DNA of 64,000 nt from Acidovorax sp. HDW3 (GTDB taxonomy: Bacteria > Pseudomonadota > Gammaproteobacteria > Burkholderiales > Burkholderiaceae_C): contig NZ_CP049885.1 of the NCBI RefSeq assembly GCF_011303755.1, positions 1,656,001-1,720,000 of the forward strand, given 5' to 3'. This document shows, in pieces, positions 10,271 to 18,834 of the stretch (position 1 is the stretch's first letter; each line of letters opens with the position of its first letter). The notes beneath the pieces were generated by a model. It was not told the DNA's origin. It saw only the letters and a list, made by a program, of their open reading frames with translations, and made no database searches. The position numbers and the translations under genes were made by a program.

Positions 10271-11056
10271 TCAGCCAAATCGGCCTGTGATGTAGTCCTC
10301 GGTCTCCTTGCGCTGGGGCTTGAAGAACATTTCCTGCGTGGCGCCAAATTCCACCAAATCGCCCAGGTACATATAGGCCGTGTAATCGCTGCAGCGCGCT
10401 GCCTGCTGCATGTTGTGCGTGACGATGACGACCGTGTAATCGTCCTTGAGTTCGGCAATCAGCTCCTCGATTTTGGCCGTGGAGATGGGGTCGAGCGCCG
10501 AGCACGGCTCGTCGAGCAGCAGCACCTCAGGTTTGATGGCAATGCCGCGCGCAATGCACAGGCGCTGCTGCTGCCCGCCCGACAGGCCCGATCCGCTTTG
10601 CTGCAGCTTGTCTTTGACCTCGTTCCACAGCGCCGCCTTGCGCAGCGCCCATTCGACGCGCTCGTCCATGTCGGTGGCGTTGAGGTTCTCGAACAGCTTC
10701 ACGCCGAAGGCGATGTTGTCGTAGATCGACATCGGGAACGGCGTGGGTTTTTGGAACACCATGCCCACCTTGGCGCGGATCAGCGCCACGTCCTGGCGGC
10801 TGGTGAGCAGATCGTCGCCGTCGAGCAAAATCTGGCCCTGGGCGCGCTGCTCGGGGTACAGCTCGAACATGCGGTTAAAAGTGCGCAACAGCGTCGATTT
10901 GCCGCAACCCGAAGGCCCAATGAAGGCCGTGACCTTGTTGGCCGGAATATCGAGGTTGATGCCCTTCAGGGCGTGGAACTTGCCGTAGTAAAAGTTCAGG
11001 TCGCGCACGGCCAGCTTGGCACGCGGCGGCTCGGGGGGCAGGGGAACGGGGGACAT
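10271..11056 (-). CDS. pstB: Phosphate ABC transporter ATP-binding protein PstB
   Basis: PstB is the ATPase that drives high-affinity phosphate uptake through PstA/PstC. The 261-residue protein has Walker [10 protein letters not shown] (residue ~47), Q-loop [19 protein letters not shown], signature LSGGQQQRL, Walker [14 protein letters not shown] and the H-loop VTHNMQQA. All key residues are present. It lies ten bases after pstA and is separated from phoU by a palindromic repeat pair. Confidence 0.97.
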   Translation of the reverse strand: MSPVPLPPEPPRAKLAVRDLNFYYGKFHALKGINLDIPANKVTAFIGPSGCGKSTLLRTFNRMFELYPEQRAQGQILLDGDDLLTSRQDVALIRAKVGMVFQKPTPFPMSIYDNIAFGVKLFENLNATDMDERVEWALRKAALWNEVKDKLQQSGSGLSGGQQQRLCIARGIAIKPEVLLLDEPCSALDPISTAKIEELIAELKDDYTVVIVTHNMQQAARCSDYTAYMYLGDLVEFGATQEMFFKPQRKETEDYITGRFG

Positions 11057-11066
11057 ACGGGTTTCC

Positions 11067-11948
11067 TTATTTTTGGCGCGTCAGCACACGCGCCAGGATA
11101 TTGAGGCCCAGCACCGCAGCGGTGATGAGGAACACGGCCGCCCAGGCGAGCTGCTGCCAGTTCTCGTAGGGGCTCATGGCAAATTTGAAGATCGTCACCG
11201 GCAGGCTGGCCATGGGTTTACCCAGGTCAGCGTTCCAGAATTGGTTGTTGAGCGCCGTAAACAAGAGCGGCGCCGTCTCGCCCGCAATGCGCGCCACGGC
11301 CAGCAGCACGCCCGTAATCACGCCAGCGCGGGCGGCGCGCAGCGTCACCAGGGTGATGACCTTCCACTTGGGCGTACCCAGGGCGTAGGCCGCCTCGCGC
11401 AGGCTGGCGGGCACCAAGAGCAGCATGTTCTCCGTCGTGCGGATGACCACCGGGATGACGATCAGCGCCAGCGCCAGCACCCCGGCCCAGCCGGAAAAGC
11501 TCTTGAAGCGCGCCACCACCACGGTGTAGACGAACAGGCCCAGCACGATGGAGGGCGCCGACAGCAGGATGTCGTTGACAAAGCGCGTGCTGGCCGCCAG
11601 CGGGCCGTTGCGGCCATATTCAGCCAGGTACACACCGGCCAGAATGCCAATCGGCGTGCCAATGAAGGTGGCCAGCGCCACCATGATGAACGAGCCCCAG
11701 AGCGCGTTCGCCAGGCCGCCGGCCTCGTTCGGCGGCGGCGTCATCTCGGTAAAAAGCGACAGCGACAGGCCCGACAGGCCCAGGCGCAGCGTTTCCCACA
11801 AAATCCACACCAGCCAGAACACGCCAAAGGCCATGGCTGCGAGCGACAGGGTGAGCGCGATCTGGTTCACGCGCCGGCGGCGGGCAAAGCGCGCCTGGCG
11901 CGATTGCGCCAGGGCGGCAGCCCCCAGGAGTTGTTCAGACGTCGTCAT
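11067..11948 (-). CDS. pstA: Phosphate ABC transporter permease PstA
   Basis: The 293-residue inner-membrane protein is one half of the phosphate channel. It has about six membrane helices. The permease-ATPase contact motif is seen around [20 protein letters not shown], and [15 protein letters not shown] is typical of PstA. The start overlaps the pstC stop by four bases (ATGA), so the two permeases are translationally coupled. Confidence 0.96.
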   Translation of the reverse strand: MTTSEQLLGAAALAQSRQARFARRRRVNQIALTLSLAAMAFGVFWLVWILWETLRLGLSGLSLSLFTEMTPPPNEAGGLANALWGSFIMVALATFIGTPIGILAGVYLAEYGRNGPLAASTRFVNDILLSAPSIVLGLFVYTVVVARFKSFSGWAGVLALALIVIPVVIRTTENMLLLVPASLREAAYALGTPKWKVITLVTLRAARAGVITGVLLAVARIAGETAPLLFTALNNQFWNADLGKPMASLPVTIFKFAMSPYENWQQLAWAAVFLITAAVLGLNILARVLTRQK

Positions 11949-12970
11949 GCGCGCGCTCCCTCGCCTTTTTGCAGGCGGCCCAGCAGCAGTTTGGACAGCG
12001 CCAGCACCACAAAGGTAATGAAGAACAGCACCAGCCCGAGGTAGATCAGCGAAGCCTGGTGCAGGCCCTCGCCGGCCTCGGCAAATTCATTGGCCAGGGC
12101 CGAGGTGATGCTGTTGGCAGCCTCGAACACCGAGAGCGAGTTGAGCTGGTTCATATTGCCAATCACAAAGGTCACCGCCATGGTTTCGCCCAGGGCGCGG
12201 CCCAGGCCCAGCATCACGCCGCCGAGCACGCCGGTCTTGGTGTACGGCAGCACCACTTTCCACACCACCTCCCAGGTGGTGGAGCCCAGGCCGTAGGCCG
12301 ACTCCTTGAGGAGCAGCGGCGTCACTTCAAACACGTCGCGCATGACCGAGGCGATGAAGGGAATGATCATGATCGCCAGGATGATGCCCGCCGACAAAAT
12401 GCCAATGCCCACCGGCGGCCCCGACACCAGCGCGCCCAGGTAGGGCACGCCCTTGAACAGGCTTTGCAGCGGCTGCTGCACCCAGGTGGCCAAAATGGGG
12501 CCGAACACCATCAGCCCCCACATGCCATAGACGATGGAGGGCACCGCCGCCAGCAGCTCGATGGCCGTGCCCAGCGGGCGCTTGAGCCAGGCGGGCGAGA
12601 GCTCGGTCAGGAACAGCGCAATACCAAAACTCACCGGCACGGCAATCAGCAGCGCAATGGCCGAGGTCATCAGCGTGCCGTAGATCATCACCAGGCCACC
12701 AAAGTCACCCTGCACGGGGTCCCAGGCGCTGCTGGTAAGAAACCCCAGGCCGTATTGCGCGATGGCGGGCCAGGCGCCGATCACCAACGAAATCAACACG
12801 CCCAAGAGCAGCGCCAGGGTCAGCAAAGCCGCCCCCCGCGCCAGGGCGGCAAACAGCCTATCGGCCCAGCGCGCAGGCAGCCAGGAGCTGCGCTGCGGCG
12901 GGCCACCGGATTGCACCAGGGGGGGCGCGGCAGAAGTCAAAGTGGTGGACATGGGTTTTTGTGGATGCAT
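11945..12970 (-). CDS. pstC: Phosphate ABC transporter permease PstC
   Basis: The 341-residue protein is the partner permease of PstA. It has six or more membrane helices, the contact motif [20 protein letters not shown] and the typical [16 protein letters not shown]. The ATG at 12970 gives [10 protein letters not shown]...; an in-frame ATG at 12952 is equally possible, as neither has a strong ribosome site. The gap to pstS holds an 11 bp palindromic hairpin that may reduce read-through from pstS into pstC. Confidence 0.95.
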   Translation of the reverse strand: MHPQKPMSTTLTSAAPPLVQSGGPPQRSSWLPARWADRLFAALARGAALLTLALLLGVLISLVIGAWPAIAQYGLGFLTSSAWDPVQGDFGGLVMIYGTLMTSAIALLIAVPVSFGIALFLTELSPAWLKRPLGTAIELLAAVPSIVYGMWGLMVFGPILATWVQQPLQSLFKGVPYLGALVSGPPVGIGILSAGIILAIMIIPFIASVMRDVFEVTPLLLKESAYGLGSTTWEVVWKVVLPYTKTGVLGGVMLGLGRALGETMAVTFVIGNMNQLNSLSVFEAANSITSALANEFAEAGEGLHQASLIYLGLVLFFITFVVLALSKLLLGRLQKGEGARA

Positions 12971-12982
12971 TGCGGGAGTATT

Positions 12983-13009
12983 ACCCCTCTCCCGCCAGGG
13001 GAGAGGGGT
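12983..13009. repeat. Hairpin of the CTCCCC/GGGGAG family between pstS and pstC
   Basis: ACCCCTCTCCC pairs with GGGAGAGGGGT around a five-base loop, giving an 11 bp stem just after the pstS stop. It matches the core of the repeats inside the restriction gene at 18421-18834. Hairpins at this place in pst operons often stabilise the pstS message or cut transcription partly, which would raise PstS over the membrane parts. Confidence 0.75.
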
Positions 13010-13016
13010 GAGCCTC

Positions 13017-14057
13017 TTACTTGACCGCCACCGGCTTGCCCGCGCCGTCCACGATCTGGCCCCAGGACTTGGCGATCACGCCCTTGACCGATTCGGGCAT
13101 GGGCACGTAGTCCAGGTCGGCAGCGGTTTTATCGCCACCCTGGTAGGCCCACTCGAAGAACTTGAGCGCGGTCTGCGCCTGCACCGGCTTGTCCTGGCTC
13201 TTGTGCATCAGGATGAAGGTCGCGCCCGTCAGCGGCCAGGCGGCCTTGCCCGGCTGGTTGGTCAGGATTTGGTAGAAGCTCTTGCTCCAGTCCGCACCGG
13301 CGGCAGCGGCCTTGAAGCTGTCATCCTCGGGCGATACAAAAGCGCCCTCGGCGTTTTGCATCTGCACGTACGCCATCTTGTTTTGCTTGACGTAGGCGTA
13401 CTCCACATAACCAATGGAGTTGGCCAGGCGGCCCACAAAGGCGGCCACGCCCTCGTTGCCCTTGCCACCGGCGCCCATGGGCCAGTTCACCGCAGTGCCT
13501 TCACCCACCTTGGCCTTCCACTCGGCGTTCACCTTGGAGAGGTAGTTGGTAAAGATGAAGCTGGTGCCCGAGCCATCGGCGCGGCGCACCGGGGCAATGT
13601 CTGCATCGGGCAGATTCACGCTGGGGTTGAGCGCCTTGATGGCCGCATCGTTCCACTTGGTGATCTTGCCCAGGTAGATATCGCCCAGCACCTGACCGCT
13701 CAACTTGAGCTGGCCCGGGGCAATACCTTGAATGTTGACCACCGGCACCACGCCGCCGATCACGGTGGGGAACTGCACCAGGCCCTTCTTGGCCAGGTCT
13801 TCGTCCTTGAGCGGCGCATCGGAGGCACCAAAGTCCACCGTCTTGGCCTCGATCTGGCGCAGGCCCGCGCCCGAGCCGACGGACTGGTAATTGATCTTCA
13901 CGCCCGTGGCCTTGTGGTAATCGGCCGCCCACTTGGCGTACAGCGGCGCCGGAAAGCTCGCACCCGCGCCGGTGGCCTCTTGCTGCGCCAGGGCCGCAGG
14001 GGCAACAACTGCAGAGGCCAGACCGGCCACCAAAACACGCATCAGGGTCAGTTTCAT
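13017..14057 (-). CDS. pstS: Periplasmic phosphate-binding protein PstS
   Basis: PstS captures phosphate in the periplasm and hands it to PstCA. The 346-residue protein has a signal peptide ending near AALA (residue 24). The binding motifs [32 protein letters not shown] and [11 protein letters not shown] are typical. It is the first gene of the pst-phoUBR unit. A Pho box (14111-14128) ends 54 bases upstream, with a TACATT -10 exactly ten bases after the box. Confidence 0.97.
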   Translation of the reverse strand: MKLTLMRVLVAGLASAVVAPAALAQQEATGAGASFPAPLYAKWAADYHKATGVKINYQSVGSGAGLRQIEAKTVDFGASDAPLKDEDLAKKGLVQFPTVIGGVVPVVNIQGIAPGQLKLSGQVLGDIYLGKITKWNDAAIKALNPSVNLPDADIAPVRRADGSGTSFIFTNYLSKVNAEWKAKVGEGTAVNWPMGAGGKGNEGVAAFVGRLANSIGYVEYAYVKQNKMAYVQMQNAEGAFVSPEDDSFKAAAAGADWSKSFYQILTNQPGKAAWPLTGATFILMHKSQDKPVQAQTALKFFEWAYQGGDKTAADLDYVPMPESVKGVIAKSWGQIVDGAGKPVAVK

Positions 14058-14110
14058 GCAAAAACCTTTGAAGGTTGTGGAAAGGATGGGAGCGAATGTA
14101 GGCAGGCTTT

Positions 14111-14128
14111 GTGACAGTGCAATGACAA
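14111..14128 (-). promoter_or_regulatory. Pho box for pstS
   Basis: On the minus strand, TTGTCATTGCACTGTCAC gives two 7-base half sites (TTGTCAT, CTGTCAC) spaced by four bases. This matches the PhoB consensus (CTGTCAT-N4-CTGTCAC). The -10 TACATT begins ten bases downstream. Confidence 0.88.
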
Positions 14129-14135
14129 AAGGCCG

Positions 14136-14153
14136 CCGTCATACACCTGTCGC
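14136..14153 (+). promoter_or_regulatory. Pho box 2, facing the binding-protein gene
   Basis: CCGTCAT-ACAC-CTGTCGC has the 7-4-7 direct-repeat layout on the plus strand with two departures from consensus. It lies seven bases beyond the pstS box and points the other way. Confidence 0.65.
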
Positions 14154-14178
14154 ACAGGGGGTGTTGCCACAGCGCATG

Positions 14179-14196
14179 GCGTCACAGCACTGTCAC
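14179..14196 (+). promoter_or_regulatory. Pho box 3, facing the binding-protein gene
   Basis: GCGTCAC-AGCA-CTGTCAC has a perfect second half site and lies 42 bases before the ATG at 14239. About ten bases after it is TAGGCT, a possible -10. The spacing to box 2 is 43 bp, close to four helical turns. Confidence 0.7.
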
Positions 14197-14238
14197 GCAG
14201 CTTCCCTAGGCTGCCGGGTTTCCCTCCAACCCCACACC

Positions 14239-15384
14239 ATGCCTGCCACCCCCCTGCCTCCCCTGCCCCGCCGCCGTTGGCTCCAGCGCTGCGCTGCGGT
14301 CAGCGCCGCCGCCCTGGGCGGCCCCTTCGCCCTGGCCCAGCCCGGCACGGCCAGCGACGAGCCGCCCCTGACCATCGCCCAGATTGCCGACATGTCGCCC
14401 AGCCAGCAGGACGTGAGCCGCGACTTCGTCACCGGCGCGCGCCTGGCCTGGCAAGACTTCAACGCCCGGGGCGGCCTGCGCGGGCGGCCCGTGCTGCACC
14501 GCGTGATCGAGCACCACGGCGATGGCGCCCAGCTCCAAAGCAACTGGCAACGCCTGCAGGCCGACCCCAACTGCCTGGCGCTGGCCGGCTGCGTGGGCGA
14601 GCGCACCGCCAGCGCCCTGGTCACGCTGCAGCAGGCCGAGCGCGGCAGCACCCTGGCGCAGATTGCCCCCTGGCTGCACAGCCACAGCACCACCCAGGGC
14701 GAAGACCTGCTGTTTGGCATCTTCCCCGACTACCGAGCGCAAATCGCCCACGCCCTGAAAAACCTCGCCAGCATGGGCGTGCAAGAGCTGGGCGTGGTCT
14801 ATGCCAGCGCGGCGCTGCGCACGCAAATGCAAGCCCCGGTGCAGCAGGCCGCGCGGGCCCTGGCCCTGCGCACGCAGGCGCTGCCCGAATCCTCGGGCCG
14901 CGTGCAGCCGCAGCAGGCCATGGTGCTGTTCGTCGGTGGCACACCCGAGCTGCACGACTTCTTGCGCCGCCTGGCGCTGCAGCCCGGGCGCCAGTGCTTC
15001 ATCGTCGCCCTGGCCGACGTCAACCTGCAGGTGCTGGCACAAATGGGCGCCACGCCGCGCAACGTCTCCGTCATCGCCACCCAGGCCGTGCCCCTGGTCA
15101 GCGCCGGCCTGCCCATCGTGCGCGCCTACCGCGAACGCCTGGCGCGGCTGTACGACGAACCACCCTCGCCCCAGGGCCTGGCCGGCTTCATCAGCGCGCG
15201 CTACACGGCGCAAGCCCTGGCCAACGTCAACGGCCCCCTCACACGCGCGAGCCTGCTCGCCAGCCTGCGCCAGCGCCAGGGGCTTGATTTGGGCGGCTTT
15301 GGCATCGCCTTCCAGGGCCGCCAGCCGGTGGGCAGCAGCGTGACGCAAAGTATGCTCAGCAGCAACGGCCGCATCGTCGGCTAA
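14239..15384 (+). CDS. Periplasmic ligand-binding protein (type 1 fold), probable Pho regulon member
   Basis: This 381-residue protein has the Leu/Ile/Val-binding-protein fold used by ABC transporters and some sensors: LTIAQIADMSPSQQDVSRDF, then ARLAWQDFNARGGLRGRPV, and ELGVVYAS. Its N-terminus (RRRWLQR followed by a hydrophobic run and ALAQ) is an export signal, possibly Tat-type. The ATG at 14239 starts the signal; upstream sequence is regulatory. No permease or ATPase gene adjoins it. Two Pho boxes point at it from the shared pstS region, so it is probably induced by phosphate starvation. The ligand is unknown. Ppx follows 52 bases downstream on the same strand. Confidence 0.8.
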   Translation: MPATPLPPLPRRRWLQRCAAVSAAALGGPFALAQPGTASDEPPLTIAQIADMSPSQQDVSRDFVTGARLAWQDFNARGGLRGRPVLHRVIEHHGDGAQLQSNWQRLQADPNCLALAGCVGERTASALVTLQQAERGSTLAQIAPWLHSHSTTQGEDLLFGIFPDYRAQIAHALKNLASMGVQELGVVYASAALRTQMQAPVQQAARALALRTQALPESSGRVQPQQAMVLFVGGTPELHDFLRRLALQPGRQCFIVALADVNLQVLAQMGATPRNVSVIATQAVPLVSAGLPIVRAYRERLARLYDEPPSPQGLAGFISARYTAQALANVNGPLTRASLLASLRQRQGLDLGGFGIAFQGRQPVGSSVTQSMLSSNGRIVG

Positions 15385-15436
15385 TGCCTCGGCGGTGCTA
15401 TGCTGCGCCGCTTTTCACCCCCCCTCCTGCCGCCCC

Positions 15437-16918
15437 ATGCAAGACGGAACATTGCTCGCCGCTGTGGACCTGGGCTCCAACAGCTTTCGCCTCGAAATTG
15501 CCCGCTACGAACACGGCCAGCTCCAGCGCATCGAATACCTCAAGGAAACCGTGCGCCAGGGCGGGGGCCTGGATGCCGAGCGCAACCTCAGCGCCGACGC
15601 CCTGCAGCGCGGCTGGGACTGCCTGGCGCGCTTTGCCGAACGCCTGCGCGACTTCGCCCCCGCCCAGGTGCGCGCCGTGGCCACGCAAACCCTGCGCGAA
15701 GCGCGCAACCGCGACGTCTTCATCGAACGCGGCAGCGCCATCCTTGGCCACCGCATCGAAGTCGTCAGCGGCCCCGAAGAAGCGCGCCTGATCTACCAGG
15801 GCGTCTCGCACCTGCTGCCCCAGTCCGACGAACGCCGACTGGTGCTCGACATCGGCGGGCGCTCGACCGAGCTCATCCTCGGCCAGCAGTACCAGGCGCA
15901 GGAAGTGGCCTCGTTTCGCGTCGGCAGCGTCTCCTGGTCGGCGCAATTCTTTGCCGACGGCCAATTCACCGAACGCGCCTTTGCCCGCGCCGAAACCGCC
16001 GCCCAGGCCCAGCTCGACGAAGCCCTGGCCGTGTACCAGCGCCAGCGCTGGGACTGCGCCTATGGCGCCTCGGGCACGGTGGGCGCGGTGGGCGAGATTT
16101 TGGCCGCCAGCGGCCATGCCCCCGGGCGCATCACGCGCCAACACCTGGACGGGCTCTACCAGCAACTGCTGCGCGCCGGCCACGCCAGCCGCGTGCAACT
16201 GCCGGGCCTCAAGGAGGAGCGGCGCGCCGTCATCGGCGGCGGCCTGAGCGTGCTGCGCGCCCTGTTTGCCCTGCTGCAAATCGACACCCTGCACGTAGCC
16301 CAAGGCGCCCTGCGCCAAGGCGCGCTGTACGACCTGATCGAGCGCGACAGCCCCGCCACCGACCAGCGCCGCGCCACCGTCAGCGCCCTGCAGCAACGCT
16401 TTGGCGTCGATACCGCCCAGGCCGAGCGCGTGGCGCAAGCCGCCAGCACCCTGTTCGCCCAGGCCACAGGCCAGGAGCAACCCGGCCATGCCCAGGAACT
16501 CACCTGGGCCGCGCAACTGCACGAAGTGGGCTGCCGCATCGCCCACAGCGGCTACCACCGCCACGGCGCCTACATCCTGGACAACACCGACGCCGCCGGT
16601 TTTGCCCAACACGAGCTGCAACGCCTGGCCCTGCTGGTGCGCGCCCACCGGGGCAAGCTGCGCAAACTAGAGCTGCCCTGGAGCGCCCCGCTGGCGCTGC
16701 AACTGGCCTGCCTGCGCCTGGCCGTGGCCCTGTGCCACGCCCGCCGCCCGCCCGAGCTAGCCGGCCTGCACCTGCGCCAGGACCCCGGCCACATCACCCT
16801 GCGCCTGCCCACCGACTGGGCCACGCGCTACCCCCAATCAGCCCACCTGCTGCGCGAAGAAAGCCAGGACTGGCAGCGCACGCCCTGGGCGCTGGAGGTG
16901 ATTGCGCAATCGGCGTAG
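15437..16918 (+). CDS. ppx: Exopolyphosphatase (Ppx/GppA family)
   Basis: Ppx releases phosphate from the ends of polyphosphate chains in the cytoplasm. The 493-residue protein starts LLAAVDLGSNSFRLE (ATP-grasp-like phosphate loop) and continues with RAVATQTLREARNRDVFI, SGPEEARLIYQGVSH and LVLDIGGRSTELILG. A C-terminal HD-like helical domain follows (LHEVGCRIAHSGYHRHGAYI). The ATG at 15437 was chosen because it starts the family's N-terminal motif. It follows the Pho-linked binding protein closely, so the two may be co-transcribed. GppA (guanosine pentaphosphatase) is the alternative, but placement in a phosphate cluster favours Ppx. Confidence 0.9.
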   Translation: MQDGTLLAAVDLGSNSFRLEIARYEHGQLQRIEYLKETVRQGGGLDAERNLSADALQRGWDCLARFAERLRDFAPAQVRAVATQTLREARNRDVFIERGSAILGHRIEVVSGPEEARLIYQGVSHLLPQSDERRLVLDIGGRSTELILGQQYQAQEVASFRVGSVSWSAQFFADGQFTERAFARAETAAQAQLDEALAVYQRQRWDCAYGASGTVGAVGEILAASGHAPGRITRQHLDGLYQQLLRAGHASRVQLPGLKEERRAVIGGGLSVLRALFALLQIDTLHVAQGALRQGALYDLIERDSPATDQRRATVSALQQRFGVDTAQAERVAQAASTLFAQATGQEQPGHAQELTWAAQLHEVGCRIAHSGYHRHGAYILDNTDAAGFAQHELQRLALLVRAHRGKLRKLELPWSAPLALQLACLRLAVALCHARRPPELAGLHLRQDPGHITLRLPTDWATRYPQSAHLLREESQDWQRTPWALEVIAQSA

Positions 16919-16983
16919 CCATCGGGTCCAGTGAGCACAAAACCCATTTGACGTAACTACAAAACGCAACAACAATCGCCCCA

Positions 16984-17262
16984 ATGGAACTTGAATGGGG
17001 CGCCGCCAAAACAGCCTCGAATCTGCAAAAGCACGGCGTTGCCTTCGAGGATGCTGAGCTTGTTTTTTACGACTCTGGACGGATTGAAGCCTACGATGGG
17101 CGGGCGGACTACGGGGAAGATCGCTGGGCCACGATTGGCCTTGCTTATTGCGCTGTTCTGTATGTCGTGCACACCGTTCGGCACGAGGACACCATCCGCC
17201 TGATCTCTGCAAGGAAAGCCAATGCCGACGAAAGAAAAAAATACCGTGAAGCGAACGCTTGA
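16984..17262 (+). CDS. brnT: BrnT family toxin
   Basis: BrnT toxins are small RNases of the RelE-like fold, blocked by BrnA. This 92-residue protein has the family pattern: ELEWGAAKTASNLQKHGVAF at the start, then EDRWATIGLAYCAVLYVVHT and IRLISARKANADERKKYRE. The conserved Arg and the H-T/R segments of the active site are present. The antitoxin frame overlaps its end by 41 bases, the usual toxin-first order of this system. It lies directly after ppx on the edge of the restriction gene island. Confidence 0.9.
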   Translation: MELEWGAAKTASNLQKHGVAFEDAELVFYDSGRIEAYDGRADYGEDRWATIGLAYCAVLYVVHTVRHEDTIRLISARKANADERKKYREANA

Positions 17263-17542
17263 CCCCAAGAATCCGCCCGTCCTGACCGCCGAGCAGAAGG
17301 CCCGACTGCAAGCCTTGGCGGCCATGCCCGATGAGCCAATCGACTACAGCGACACCCCTGGCCTGCCGGACGCTGTTTGGATGAAGGCGGCGGCGCAGTT
17401 ACCCCACACCAAGAAGCAAATCACGCTGCGGGTGGATGCCGACGTGTTGGAGTTTTTCAGGCACACCGGCGCGCGATACCAGTCGCGCATGAATGCCGTT
17501 TTGCGCTCCTATGTGGAGGCGCACAAGGCACACGCCAAATAG
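17222..17542 (+). CDS. brnA: BrnA family antitoxin
   Basis: BrnA neutralises BrnT and represses the operon. The 106-residue protein has an N-terminal toxin-binding part and a C-terminal ribbon-helix-helix: KKQITLRVDADVLEFFRHTG followed by YQSRMNAVLRSYVEAHK. It overlaps brnT by 41 bases. No separate promoter is needed, and none was seen. Confidence 0.9.
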   Translation: MPTKEKNTVKRTLDPKNPPVLTAEQKARLQALAAMPDEPIDYSDTPGLPDAVWMKAAAQLPHTKKQITLRVDADVLEFFRHTGARYQSRMNAVLRSYVEAHKAHAK

Positions 17543-17602
17543 TGGGCTGGGGCAGCACGCACCACACAGACAGCCCGGGCTGCGGGCTGCCGTTTTGCGG
17601 GC

Positions 17603-17779
17603 TTACTTCAAGCAAACGATATCCAATACCTCGCCATCTTCGGACGAGAGAACGTATTCGTTATTGCCCACATCGACCACGAAACGCGCAGGCTTACGAA
17701 AGCGGCGCCCATGCGCTCGAATGGCATCGGGAACTCTGGGATCGTCGATATTCATGATCTCTTCTTCATCGTCGTTCAT
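17603..17779 (-). CDS. Small acidic protein of unknown function
   Basis: This 58-residue frame begins MNDDEEEIMNIDDP and ends EDGEVLDIVCLK. GAAGG lies seven bases before the ATG at 17779; another in-frame ATG at 17797 has no ribosome site. It lies downstream of the restriction gene on the same strand, 48 bases after its stop. It is not recognised. The acidic start and good ribosome site argue for a real gene, and a role with the RM or toxin genes is only suggested by place. Confidence 0.55.
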   Translation of the reverse strand: MNDDEEEIMNIDDPRVPDAIRAHGRRFRKPARFVVDVGNNEYVLSSEDGEVLDIVCLK

Positions 17780-18033
17780 GGGGTTGCCTTCTTTCATTGC
17801 TTGGATCAGGACAGAAACCGCCTCACCCTACCCCGCCCGCCACCCCCCCGCCTCCTGGCGGGCGCGGCCCAGGGCTTCGAGGGTTTGCAAGAGCGTGGGC
17901 AGGCTTTTTTTCCAGGGGCCACGGCCTTTGAAGGCGGCTTCTATGGCGGGCAGGGGCAGCGCGGTGCTGTGGGCGGCCAGCAAGGTGGCGACGGCGCGCA
18001 CCTGCTCGGGCAGGGTGGCGGGCCAGGTGGTTT

Positions 18034-18128
18034 GCTCTTGTTTTGATAGCGGTTTTTCAGGGGTCAAATCGGCCTCTGGCGCTTGATAATCAAGCGCAAC
18101 CAGCTCTTGTTTTGATAGCGATTTTTCC
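18034..18128 (-). repeat. One full and one partial copy of the ~50 bp dispersed repeat in the RM gene
   Basis: On the minus strand, AAAAATCGCTATCAAAACAA leads to GCGCTTGATTATCAAGCGCC and AGAGGCC, then a second start AAAAACCGCTATCAAAACAA. Both are in frame and give the repeated peptide EKSLSKQE / EKPLSKQE. The copy at 48399 shares GCTATCAAAACAAGAGCTG and GCAAGCGC-TAGAGGCC. Confidence 0.75.
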
Positions 18129-18420
18129 AGATTTTGGAACGCCGGGCGCAGCCAGTGGATGCGGCCTTGGGCCTCCTCGCGGGCGCGATCGGCGTTGAGC
18201 TGCACCAGGTGCTGGAGGATGGCGTCTGCGCTGGCGCTGCTGGGCAGGCCGTAGGCGGTGAGCACTGCCGCGTCCAGCTCGTCGTGCAGCTCGCGCAGCA
18301 CGGACACCAGGCCCTGGGTGTGGAGGGTTTTTTCCTTGGCCGTCAAGGCGCGGCCCTCGCGCAGTGCGGCCAGCACGTTGTAGAGGCCGGTGAGGGTGAG
18401 GCTTTGTGCTGTGGCGCTGG

Positions 18421-18834
18421 CCCCCTCTCCCCGGCCCTCTCCCGCAAGGGGAGAGGGAGTGGGGGCGATGGCAAGGGCTGGGAGGCTGGTGGGGGTAGCT
18501 ATAGCTCCCCTCTCCCCTTGCGGGAGAGGAGTGGGGGCGATGGCAAGGGCTGGGAGGCTGGTGGGGGTGGCTGTAGCTCCCCTCTCCCCTTGCGGGAGAG
18601 GGGTGGGGGCGATGGCAAGGGCTGGGGGGCTGGTGGGGGTGGCTGTAGCTCCCCTCTCCCCTTGCGGGAGAGGGGTGGGGGCGATGGCAAGGGCTGGGGG
18701 GCTGGTGGGGGTGGCTGTAGCTCCCCTCTCCCCTTGCGGGAGAGGGGTGGGGGCGATGGCAAGGGCTGGGAGGCTGATGGGGGTGGCTGTAGCTCCCCTC
18801 TCCCCTTGCGGGAGAGGGGTGGGGGGAGAGGGGG
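18421..18834. repeat. 72 bp tandem array with internal palindromes, inside the RM gene
   Basis: The unit starts CTCCCCTCTCCCCTTGCGGG and recurs at 18505, 18577, 18649, 18721 and 18793, exactly 72 bp apart. An extended variant precedes it at 18421. Each unit holds the CCTCTCCCC-TTGC-GGGAGAGG palindrome and several runs of G on the plus strand. As 72 is 24 codons, the minus-strand frame stays open and encodes repeats of PTPLPQGERGATATP. Neighbouring units differ at only a few bases, so expansion is recent. Confidence 0.95.

Noticed and set aside
10150-10458. N-terminal extension of PhoU
   Set aside because: It runs through the palindromic repeats and the wrong frame of pstB; family homology begins at 10149.
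18421-18834. Tandem array considered as a CRISPR array
   Set aside because: Units are contiguous and near identical with no unique spacers, lie inside a coding frame, and no cas genes are near.
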